NCBI RefSeq assembly: GCF_000224085.1
Contig: NC_015945.1
Span: 2,844,501 to 2,908,500 of the forward strand
Source of the DNA: Allomuricauda ruestringensis DSM 13258
GTDB taxonomy: Bacteria > Bacteroidota > Bacteroidia > Flavobacteriales > Flavobacteriaceae
Length of the DNA stretch: 64,000 nt
Reading direction: 5' to 3'
Under the pieces are notes generated by a model. That model searched no databases and was not told where the DNA came from. It saw only the letters and a list, made by a program, of their open reading frames with translations. The position numbers and the translations under genes were made by a program. Numbering within the stretch: the stretch's first letter is position 1; each line of letters opens with the position of its first letter. Shown here piece by piece: positions 9,701-16,078 of the stretch.

Positions 9701-9731
9701 GATTACCCTCGGATTACAAGTCAGTTTTTAA
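6702..9731 (+). CDS. SusC/RagA-family TonB-linked outer membrane transporter
   Basis: A 1009-residue outer membrane beta-barrel that imports oligosaccharides or peptides with TonB energy. After a signal peptide (hydrophobic run SLFVLLYIFLM) comes a carboxypeptidase-regulatory-like domain (residues ~35-110, TVSGTVTDTSGEPLAGVNLV). A plug with the family signature (INPNDIESIEVLKDADATAI, then YGSRGANGVVLITTKKG) follows, then the barrel ending in an aromatic C-terminus (LGLQVSF). The ATG at 6702 is preferred over an upstream in-frame start because the signal peptide directly follows it. Fifteen bases downstream is its SusD partner, then a secreted metalloprotease, which points to peptide substrates (inference). 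Confidence 0.95.
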   Translation: MQPITIRMRSASLFVLLYIFLMPFCAFYMQAGFLEPPQATVSGTVTDTSGEPLAGVNLVVESKNSGTMSDLDGSFSIQADGDDVLIFSMVGFKTLSVPIGGREEVFVSLEEDVTQLGEVVLNAGYYTVSEKERTGNIATVKASVIDKQPVGNPLAAMQGQMSGVNIVQTTGVPGGGFSVEVRGRNFLNGVTDPLYIVDGVPFGSQSMGDFQISGQIVGGNISPLNAINPNDIESIEVLKDADATAIYGSRGANGVVLITTKKGRAGKTRFDARLSTTMGEVSHFLDLLNTQQYLEIRREGIENDGYGPLLEGSAFDAFWPDVKLWDNSRYTDWQKELIGGTAYRYNAQLSVSGGSERTQFLISGAYQKETTVFPGDSNYQRANIHSNVSHRSNDGRLKLDLSTSYAHEDNLMPRTDFTAKAYTLEPNAPALYDDEGNLNWENNTWENPLASLEERFQSKSKTLISNAMVSYAIRPNFELRSSMGFTNYRLDTYRAMPSSARNPGFGLTPQSYSNLTTNASQRQSWIVEPQLHWNKHWNKVFMDVLIGTTFQKESTERLILRGSGFPSNELLLNMAAAQEIDAISNTDSEYSYNAVFGRVNLKLMDRYILNLTGRRDGSSRFGPGKQFGNFGAIGIAWIFSKEALFGEDSVLSFGKLRASYGTTGSDNIGDYRYLDTYTVTGNNYDGVTIVEPTGIFNPEFGWEENQKLEAAMELGFFKDRLLLNASWYRNRSSNQLVGIPLAATTGFSQLTGNFDAIVENSGVEVDLRSVNFDSGKFKWSTNLNLTIPKNKLVAFDGLETSTFANRYVIGKPLTILKLYHALGVDSETGLYRFEDYDGDGNYSSIGDRQWIEDLNPKWYGGLGNSLSYGKLSFEFFFQFKKQKAYNTLRFDATPGFKRNTSVELYDRWQQAGDDSPFQRASAGLVGGQDLGELQKESSAAVSDASFLRLRSVSLNYKIPFSHQGTEVNVYLQGQNLWTLTNYKGPDPEQPTNSRLPPLRQITLGLQVSF

Positions 9732-9746
9732 CAAAAAAAAATAAAC

Positions 9747-11183
9747 ATGAAATATTTGAACAACATAAATATTGGGCAGTCGCCCCTACTTCGAGCATTA
9801 CTTGGAATGAACCGATTGCTCCAACGCACCCTCCTTATGGTCATCAGTATGATGTGGTTGGGATGTTCCGATTTTGTGGAGGTCGATCCCCCAAAGAACA
9901 ACTTGGTTTCAGAGACTGTTTTCAAAGATCCAGCCACAGTGGAATCTGCCTTGGCCAACCTCTATTACGGGATGAGGGAACAAGGGATGGTGTCGGGCTC
10001 CTTCGGCCTGACAACGGCCTTGGGCATCTATGCCGATGAATTGGACTATTACGAATTCAATGCAGACCAGATGCAAATGTACAACCACAATGTTATGGCC
10101 GACAACAATCTCCTGTTGGGGTGGTGGAAACAGGCATACCATCTGATTTATGCCGCCAATGATATTATCAGGGGAGTTGAAAGTTCCAAGGACCTAAATA
10201 TGGATGAAAAGAAAGCCTTTCAGGGGCAGGCCCTTTTTGTGCGTGCCTATTTGCACAGTCTGTTGGTCTCTCTTTTTGGGGATGTACCCTATATCACCGA
10301 AACGGATTATTTGACAAACAACAAGGTGGCCCGTTTGACTCAGGAAGAAGTCTATGATCGCATCATAGAGGACCTTAACGAGGCCATGGCACTATTGGAG
10401 GGAATAGGTTCGATTTCCGAAGAACGGGTATGGCCGGACAGTGATGTGGTCAAAGCCCTATTGGCACGAATATACCTCTATACCGAAAACTGGGGAATGG
10501 CAGCAGCAACAGCTACCGATCTTATCAATGATTTTCCCTTGGAGGCCGAACTGGACCATGTGTTCTTAAAGGATTCCCCAGAAACGATTTGGCAACTCAA
10601 GGCAGATGATGATTTTCCAAGGAACACGCGGGAGGCCGGACAGTTGATCATCCAGACAGTTCCGGGCCAGACCTACGCACTGACCGATGAACTCTTGGCA
10701 TCCTTTGAACCTGGAGACCTTCGCTCGGACCATTGGATCGGAAGTGCAACGGATGCCGAAAATGGGACTACCCTGTACTTTGCCCACAAGTACAAGGCCG
10801 GTATCAATGAAACGGAATCCCTTGAATATTCCATTCTTTTTCGATCTGCCGAGCAGCATCTGATCAGAGCGGAGTCCCGGGCACACATGGGGAATCTGGT
10901 CGGGGCACAAAACGATCTTAATGCAATACGCAACCGTGCTGGGCTAAGCAACACCATGGCCAATACCATGGACGGTGTTTTGGAAGCCATTCTTCAGGAA
11001 AGAAAGATGGAACTGTTTACTGAACAAGGCCATCGATGGTTCGACCTAAAACGTACTGGAAATGCAGGGAACGAATTGAACGGGATAAAAACGAATTGGC
11101 AGGAAAACCATGTATTGCTCCCCGTTCCTGAGGACGAATTGGAGATTAACCCCAATTTATTGCCACAGAACCCTGGGTATTAA
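9747..11183 (+). CDS. SusD/RagB-family substrate-binding lipoprotein
   Basis: A 478-residue surface lipoprotein that forms the lid of the SusC channel. The N-terminus has a lipobox (WLGCSDF) after a hydrophobic stretch. The mature start DFVEVDPPKNNLVSETVF is the usual SusD opening, with TPR-like helices following. The family C-terminal signature is present (LQERKMELFTEQGHRWFDLKRTG, split here as ERKMELFTEQGHRWFDLKR). A second Met at 9807 is an alternative start that gives a shorter signal peptide. It follows the SusC gene by 15 bp in one operon. Confidence 0.94.
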   Translation: MKYLNNINIGQSPLLRALLGMNRLLQRTLLMVISMMWLGCSDFVEVDPPKNNLVSETVFKDPATVESALANLYYGMREQGMVSGSFGLTTALGIYADELDYYEFNADQMQMYNHNVMADNNLLLGWWKQAYHLIYAANDIIRGVESSKDLNMDEKKAFQGQALFVRAYLHSLLVSLFGDVPYITETDYLTNNKVARLTQEEVYDRIIEDLNEAMALLEGIGSISEERVWPDSDVVKALLARIYLYTENWGMAAATATDLINDFPLEAELDHVFLKDSPETIWQLKADDDFPRNTREAGQLIIQTVPGQTYALTDELLASFEPGDLRSDHWIGSATDAENGTTLYFAHKYKAGINETESLEYSILFRSAEQHLIRAESRAHMGNLVGAQNDLNAIRNRAGLSNTMANTMDGVLEAILQERKMELFTEQGHRWFDLKRTGNAGNELNGIKTNWQENHVLLPVPEDELEINPNLLPQNPGY

Positions 11184-11263
11184 CTCCATACAATCATGAC
11201 CGGAAGCTCATGGGATATGGGCATCCGGTCCATTGAATATTTCATTAAAATCAATTGAAGGTT

Positions 11264-13573
11264 ATGAAAAGTATTGTTCTTTTATGTCTTATTTTTCTGG
11301 TTCTCACCAGTCATGCCAATGACTCCCCAAAAAAGAGTGTACAACAGCATACCGTGGTTGCAACCTCTGGTAATCAATCTTTTTTGAGCTCCTTTATTAA
11401 AGGGGGTCAGCTCTATCTGGACATTCCAGATCATCTATTGGACAAATCCATATTGTTTACTTGTTACGGGCGTATGAGGCGTAGTTACATGCAGGTGGCC
11501 TGGTCAAAACACTATGGTAAGATTGTATTAAAGCGTCAGGCGATCAGCTCGACCTCTGGCATTATCTTGCCCCCAAGTAATGGCCTTGTTCAAATGGACA
11601 ATATCCTCGCCATATTTCCCATTGAGACAGCAGATGATACGCCCGGTCATCACCGGGTCAATATCACGGACTTTATTTTAAGGCAGGATATCGAATGGCC
11701 CCAAAAGATGGGGGTTTCCTTGCAAAATACGGTTCCGAAATTATCCCTGTTGCTTGGAGCAAAGGACATGGATAACGAAGTACTGATCAAAACCCAAAGG
11801 GGTATGATAAAAAACAAATCCAAGGTTTCCGTTCCCATATTCTTCGGCTTCGGTGCCCTGGGACCGCCTATGGAGTCAAGAAGTTTCGACTTTCGCATGG
11901 GCTTCTATGCCGATGAAAAGATGGAGGTCAGATTTGGCTTGAAGAACGGAGCGGCCAATATTGCCCGATGGCGTTTGGAAAAGAAATATCCAGATCAGGA
12001 AATCAGTGTTCCGATAAAGCCCATCACCTTTTTAATCTCCCCCGAAGTGCCCAAGAAATGGCGGCCCTATCTCAAGGCGGGTATCGAGGAGTGGTTACCG
12101 GCATTCGAATCGGCAGGTTTCAAGGACGCTCTTGTGGTCAAGGAAGTGGACAGTCTGGATCAATGGCAGGCCCATAGCATCCATTCCAATGTGGTGTACT
12201 GGAACCAAAGGAAATATTTTAGGGGTTCGGAATATGAGGACTATGGAGGTACCCTGGGCCATATCATCGATCTAAGGACCGGGGAGATCCTACGGGGCGA
12301 TATCTTTATGGGGGCTTCGGAACGTACTGTTTGTGAAAAATACTTTGTAAGGGCGGCTCCCCTGGACAAAAGAGCGCAGCGGTTTCCCTTTCCCGATGCA
12401 CTGACCGGGAGATTGTTCCAGGTCATAGCAGCCCATGAAGCTGGACATGTGTTCGGCATCATGGATGCCAATTTTGGGGAATACCATTACCCTTGGAACA
12501 AAATGAACGATAGCCTATGGCTGCGAATCATGGGCCATACACCTAGTATCATGAACTATACAAGGACCAACAATATTCCCCAGCCGGAGGACAGCGTTCC
12601 CCCAACCCTCTTGCTCCAAAAGGTTGGGCCCACGGATAGGTACAACATCCAATGGGCGTATACGGAATTTCCAGCGGACATGTCCGCAGAAGATAAAAGG
12701 GATGCTTTGGAACGTATGGTCCGATGGCAGGATTCCGTTCCTTGGTATAGGTTCAACATCAACCAAATGGAAGTGGTCGGACCCAATGCATCGGATGAAG
12801 TGGTGGAGACCAATGATCCCGTAAAAAGTACCAAACTGGCCCTTAAAAATGTGAAACGTGTCATAGGCCTAATACCCGAAGTTTCTTCTGGTCAAAACGA
12901 AGATGGGCGTATGGAACGGCTATATGATAAATCCATTCAGCTTTGGAACAACCATATGCTACATGTCTTGACCCTTGTCGGGGGGTACGACATACATTAT
13001 AAAGCCTTGGGCCAACCTGGCGACCAGTTTATTCCCATACCATGGGAAGACCAAATGGAAGCTCTTGATTTCCTGCTGGAGAACGCCTTGGAGGCTCCAG
13101 AATGGTTGACCGAACCGCCTTTCTTGGAAAGGACCGGATACTCCACCTTCCCCGACCATGTTATGCACTATCAACAGAAATTGGTTTTGGACATGCTTAC
13201 GGCACGAAGAATTAAACGTATGGAAAACCTGGAAAAAATACCGGATCAAGAAGGTCTGGTCAATGCTTACATAGAAAGGTTACAAGATGGATTGTTCAAA
13301 GAGTTGAAGGAGGATTTTGGTCATGTTGACCGAAGGAGACAGGAAGTTCAAATGACTTATATCGACTATTTGGGAATGGTCTTCAAGCAGAAAGAAACGG
13401 TTATGGATATCCAGTCCCGGTTCTTTGTACATTCCGATTACTCCAAGGGAATCATGATGCAGCACCTTTTGGATTTGAAAAAGGAAATAGAAAACAGACT
13501 CAAAAGAAACAAGGAATCAGCGACTTCTGCCTATTGGCAATTATGTCTCAAAAAAGTCAATTCAGTTTTGTAG
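11264..13573 (+). CDS. Zinc-dependent metalloprotease (DUF5117/DUF4953 type)
   Basis: A 769-residue secreted metalloprotease. The signal peptide (SIVLLCLIFLVLTSHA) ends near residue 20. The N-terminal half matches the DUF5117/DUF5118-like region found in Bacteroidota proteases. The catalytic zinc motif HEAGH is at about residues 391-395 (H391, E392, H395), inside AAHEAGHVFGIMDANF, and NYTRTNN follows downstream. The ATG at 11264 is chosen over a TTG nine bases earlier. Third gene after a SusC/SusD pair and probably co-transcribed (~80 bp gap), so it likely trims proteins or peptides for import by the pair (inference). Two hairpins follow the stop codon. Confidence 0.88.
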   Translation: MKSIVLLCLIFLVLTSHANDSPKKSVQQHTVVATSGNQSFLSSFIKGGQLYLDIPDHLLDKSILFTCYGRMRRSYMQVAWSKHYGKIVLKRQAISSTSGIILPPSNGLVQMDNILAIFPIETADDTPGHHRVNITDFILRQDIEWPQKMGVSLQNTVPKLSLLLGAKDMDNEVLIKTQRGMIKNKSKVSVPIFFGFGALGPPMESRSFDFRMGFYADEKMEVRFGLKNGAANIARWRLEKKYPDQEISVPIKPITFLISPEVPKKWRPYLKAGIEEWLPAFESAGFKDALVVKEVDSLDQWQAHSIHSNVVYWNQRKYFRGSEYEDYGGTLGHIIDLRTGEILRGDIFMGASERTVCEKYFVRAAPLDKRAQRFPFPDALTGRLFQVIAAHEAGHVFGIMDANFGEYHYPWNKMNDSLWLRIMGHTPSIMNYTRTNNIPQPEDSVPPTLLLQKVGPTDRYNIQWAYTEFPADMSAEDKRDALERMVRWQDSVPWYRFNINQMEVVGPNASDEVVETNDPVKSTKLALKNVKRVIGLIPEVSSGQNEDGRMERLYDKSIQLWNNHMLHVLTLVGGYDIHYKALGQPGDQFIPIPWEDQMEALDFLLENALEAPEWLTEPPFLERTGYSTFPDHVMHYQQKLVLDMLTARRIKRMENLEKIPDQEGLVNAYIERLQDGLFKELKEDFGHVDRRRQEVQMTYIDYLGMVFKQKETVMDIQSRFFVHSDYSKGIMMQHLLDLKKEIENRLKRNKESATSAYWQLCLKKVNSVL

Positions 13574-13595
13574 GGGTTTTCAAATTTTCGTGGGT

Positions 13596-13612
13596 AAGAC
13601 CAAAGGTCTTTT
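13596..13612 (+). terminator. Small terminator-like hairpin
   Basis: AAGACC at 13596-13601 and GGTCTT at 13605-13610 form a 6-bp stem with an AAA loop, followed by TT. It lies 22 bases beyond the metalloprotease stop and probably contributes to ending the SusC operon. Confidence 0.5.
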
Positions 13613-13639
13613 CAACCATGGAGATGTTTGAATTAGTGA

Positions 13640-13668
13640 AAAAGGTGCCTTTGAACAAGGCACCTTTT
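13640..13668. terminator. Bidirectional terminator between convergent genes
   Basis: AAAAGGTGCC at 13640-13649 pairs perfectly with GGCACCTTTT at 13659-13668 across a 9-base loop. Read leftward the stem is followed by a T5 run, and read rightward by TTTTG. It lies between the convergent metalloprotease and DUF6520 genes and can serve both. Confidence 0.85.
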
Positions 13669-13695
13669 GTTTGGATTGGAATGGAAACCCTGATT

Positions 13696-13944
13696 TTAAG
13701 GTTTGCTCAATTCCGTGCTATCAAATCGAGGAGCAGAATACAATTGCTGTCCCAAATGCAGACAGGCATTACTTCCTCCATCATAGCAGGCATCCTCCAC
13801 TGTGGTTTGTTCCCAGTTTTCGGTCCCCGGGATGTTGTAATAGGCATCCATTACCACAACTTTATCTTCAGTGGCAAATGCCAGGCCGACCGCCAACAAA
13901 ATGGCGAAGGCCGGTAAAACGATTTTTAAAAGATTATTTTTCAT
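13696..13944 (-). CDS. DUF6520-family exported small protein
   Basis: An 82-residue protein with a strong signal peptide (LLKIVLPAFAILLAVGLAFA) directly followed by a short mature part holding two Cys (DACYDGG and NACLHLG). This is the typical make-up of the DUF6520 family, which is widespread and function-unknown in Flavobacteriaceae. The Cys pair and the MauE-like membrane protein just upstream suggest a periplasmic disulfide or redox pairing (inference). Last gene of a leftward group that ends at the hairpin 13640-13668. Confidence 0.8.
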   Translation of the reverse strand: MKNNLLKIVLPAFAILLAVGLAFATEDKVVVMDAYYNIPGTENWEQTTVEDACYDGGSNACLHLGQQLYSAPRFDSTELSKP

Positions 13945-14014
13945 CGTAATATGTTTTAATTGTTTTGCCTACTCTTTTCTAGGTTTTCGGCTTCCCCTGT
14001 CCCTACGTAGTATT

Positions 14015-14452
14015 TTAATGTGTTTGCACGTTATATTGTTTTTTGGACCAAAGCATTCCCAAAAAGGCAAGGACCATAAAAGTGATGTTCAATAGTATGT
14101 GATCCTTCCATCCCAATGCTGAAATGACCCCACCGCAAGAGCATGGGATGGAATGACTGTACTTAAGAACAATTGTGATATAGGTGGTGAACAGTCCCAA
14201 AAGGATAAAACTGGCATAAAATGCTATGATTTGATATCTACGAAACCACAATAGTCCAGCAATAATCAATTCCAGAAAGGGTACGGCCCATGAGAGCAAA
14301 GAGGCATAGGGAGCTATGTAGGGCATCCGCTCCAGGCGGAATTCAAAGCTATCCAAATGGATCATTTTGCTCACCGCTGTATACACAAATAAAAGGGTCA
14401 GTAAAAGGCTGAACAGGGTAACAAGCTTGGAGTGGATTCCTTTGTTTGACAT
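14015..14452 (-). CDS. MauE/DoxX-like redox-associated membrane protein
   Basis: A 145-residue protein with four predicted membrane helices and a CSCGG motif (in SIPCSCGGV) between helices 3 and 4, as in MauE-type proteins. MauE family members help form disulfides in periplasmic proteins. Here the likely client is the Cys-containing DUF6520 product encoded 70 bp downstream (inference). The neighbouring AraC-type gene is upstream on the same strand across a ~95-bp gap. Start ATG at 14452. Confidence 0.8.
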   Translation of the reverse strand: MSNKGIHSKLVTLFSLLLTLLFVYTAVSKMIHLDSFEFRLERMPYIAPYASLLSWAVPFLELIIAGLLWFRRYQIIAFYASFILLGLFTTYITIVLKYSHSIPCSCGGVISALGWKDHILLNITFMVLAFLGMLWSKKQYNVQTH

Positions 14453-14548
14453 ATCCTTTGATTTGATATGACAAAGTTCGGGAGTTTGGTTTATCCCTTA
14501 GGGAGCAATTGTTATCCGAAACGGATTAAATTGATGTTTTTGAAGCTG

Positions 14549-15475
14549 TTACGACCGTAACTCGCTTGGGGAACGCCCATATTTATCCTTGAATGCCCTT
14601 GAAAAATGGGTCTTGCTCTTAAAGCCTGTCATTTGAACAATTTGCTTTATAGTATGCGTACTGTGCAGGATAAGGGTCCTAGCCATTCTAAGACGTTCCT
14701 GAATCAAAAACCGAAAAATGGTCGTGCCGTACACTTGTTTGAACCCATATTTCAACTTGTACTCATTGGTGCCCTCTTGATGCGCCAACTCCTTTAAGGA
14801 GGGAAGGTCCTTGTCCAGATTGTTGATGATCGCGTCATGGACACCACGGATGATCTGGATATCTTTTGGGGTCAAGGTGACCTTGTGTTCCTTGGTGCCC
14901 TTGGTCACTTTAAGTGTCTTTTTGGGAAGTCCCGTTTCAAAAGGTTCCCCTTTGGAAAAGAAAACCGTGTTCAATAGGATTTTTTGACCGCTCCCATCCA
15001 ATGCCTGGTAGACCGATATTTGACAATCCTTGGCCAGCAAAAGACCATTTTTCGTAATGAATTCCAGGAACAATACCGTTTCAGATCGCTCTCTTTTCAG
15101 GTGTTTGGACAACTTTTTGGTCCATCTTTCCCGGGACTTTTCAGTCATGAATTCGGTGATATACGTTCCAATAAGGTCCTTGGGGAGATAGGATAATAGG
15201 GAGCAGGTTCCGTTGGTGACCAATTCAATTTGACCGTGACCATCCAAGATAAGAGACAGTTGGATGACACACTGTGGAGTATGGTGTGCGTTGGCAAAAC
15301 CTTGGTGGATAAAGGCAGCCCTGATTTCTTCACTGACCATGTTCAGCAGGACCACCAGAGAGGCAATATTGTCATTCTTATCCGAAGGTTCAATGGAATA
15401 GAAGAAATTGCCCTTGGCCATTTCCAAGAGCATCTTTTGTATTCGTTTTACCCTAAAGTCATCACTGTTTGGCAT
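14549..15475 (-). CDS. AraC-family regulator with PAS-like sensor region
   Basis: A 308-residue transcription factor. Residues ~70-180 have a PAS-like pattern (SLILDGHGQIELVTNG, then SYLPKDLIGTYITEFM, and a second half with FLEFITKNGLLLA). The C-terminal ~100 residues are an AraC/XylS DNA-binding domain with two HTH units (SLKELAHQEGTNEYKLKYGF and IKQIVQMTGFKSKTHFSRAF) ending KDKYGRSPSELR. A small ligand or redox signal is probably read by the PAS part (inference). It is the second gene of a leftward group headed by a STAS-like gene 18 bp upstream. Paired direct repeats in the divergent promoter region (15972-16010) are candidate binding sites. Confidence 0.88.
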   Translation of the reverse strand: MPNSDDFRVKRIQKMLLEMAKGNFFYSIEPSDKNDNIASLVVLLNMVSEEIRAAFIHQGFANAHHTPQCVIQLSLILDGHGQIELVTNGTCSLLSYLPKDLIGTYITEFMTEKSRERWTKKLSKHLKRERSETVLFLEFITKNGLLLAKDCQISVYQALDGSGQKILLNTVFFSKGEPFETGLPKKTLKVTKGTKEHKVTLTPKDIQIIRGVHDAIINNLDKDLPSLKELAHQEGTNEYKLKYGFKQVYGTTIFRFLIQERLRMARTLILHSTHTIKQIVQMTGFKSKTHFSRAFKDKYGRSPSELRS

Positions 15476-15493
15476 CCTGTTTTATAGTATAGA

Positions 15494-15880
15494 TCAGTTG
15501 ACATCGGTTTCCTTAATGCCCAAATAGGCCAGTGCCTCCGCTTTTTTGGTAAAGGATCGTGTAGGTACCTTTTGGGCATGGGTATCCAGGTAAATGGAAC
15601 TGATCATGTCTGTAACCGGTGGATCGATCAAAAAGGCCAATTTCTCGACCCAAAGGGAACCTTCCAAGGCCAAATAGTCCCGGGCCGCCTTATTGATGGT
15701 CCTCACATCCCGAATATCACAGAGCACCGGCATTTCCCTGCCTTCCTGCAAATGCATCCGATCCTGAACGATCAACTGCGCCGCCTTCAGGTCGATGAGG
15801 GGCACCTTTTTATAAATGATGTGTATCAGCTCATGGGTCAGGAGATAAATCGCATAGTTGTTTTCATGTGTTCTTTTCAT
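15494..15880 (-). CDS. STAS/SpoIIAA-like protein (DUF7793 type)
   Basis: A 128-residue cytosolic protein without membrane segments. The alternating strand/helix pattern, with a central MPVLCDIRDVRTINKAARDYLA, resembles STAS/SpoIIAA-like domains of the DUF7793 group in Flavobacteriaceae. Such proteins often act as phospho- or ligand-responsive anti-sigma-antagonist-like switches, but no function is established for this group. It is 18 bp upstream of the AraC/PAS gene, so the two are co-transcribed, and it is divergent from the AONS-GNAT gene across a ~200-bp region. Start ATG at 15880. Confidence 0.6.
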   Translation of the reverse strand: MKRTHENNYAIYLLTHELIHIIYKKVPLIDLKAAQLIVQDRMHLQEGREMPVLCDIRDVRTINKAARDYLALEGSLWVEKLAFLIDPPVTDMISSIYLDTHAQKVPTRSFTKKAEALAYLGIKETDVN

Positions 15881-15971
15881 TTTCTGAAAACTGGTTAGCT
15901 GGATGAATTTACAAAAATATTGTAATTGGATGAATAGAAATGGATATATCCCATTTTAAAAGGGCTATAGA

Positions 15972-16010
15972 GTTATCTAAAAAGGAGTATCTGTTATCTC
16001 AAAAGGATTA
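15972..16010. promoter_or_regulatory. Tandem 18-bp direct repeats in divergent promoter region
   Basis: GTTATCTAAAAAGGAGTA at 15972-15989 and GTTATCTCAAAAGGATTA at 15993-16010 match at 16 of 18 positions and are offset by 21 bp, two helical turns. AraC-family proteins typically bind direct repeats of this type. The site lies between the STAS-like/AraC group (leftward) and the AONS-GNAT gene (rightward, start 16079). Nearby, TGGATGAAT occurs twice (15900-15908 and 15927-15935). Binding by the linked AraC protein is inferred. Confidence 0.55.
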
Positions 16011-16078
16011 TATCATTGTTTGATAATCGTTAATCTGACAATTGCCAGTACTTTTTAGCACAATTTAAACCAAACGAT

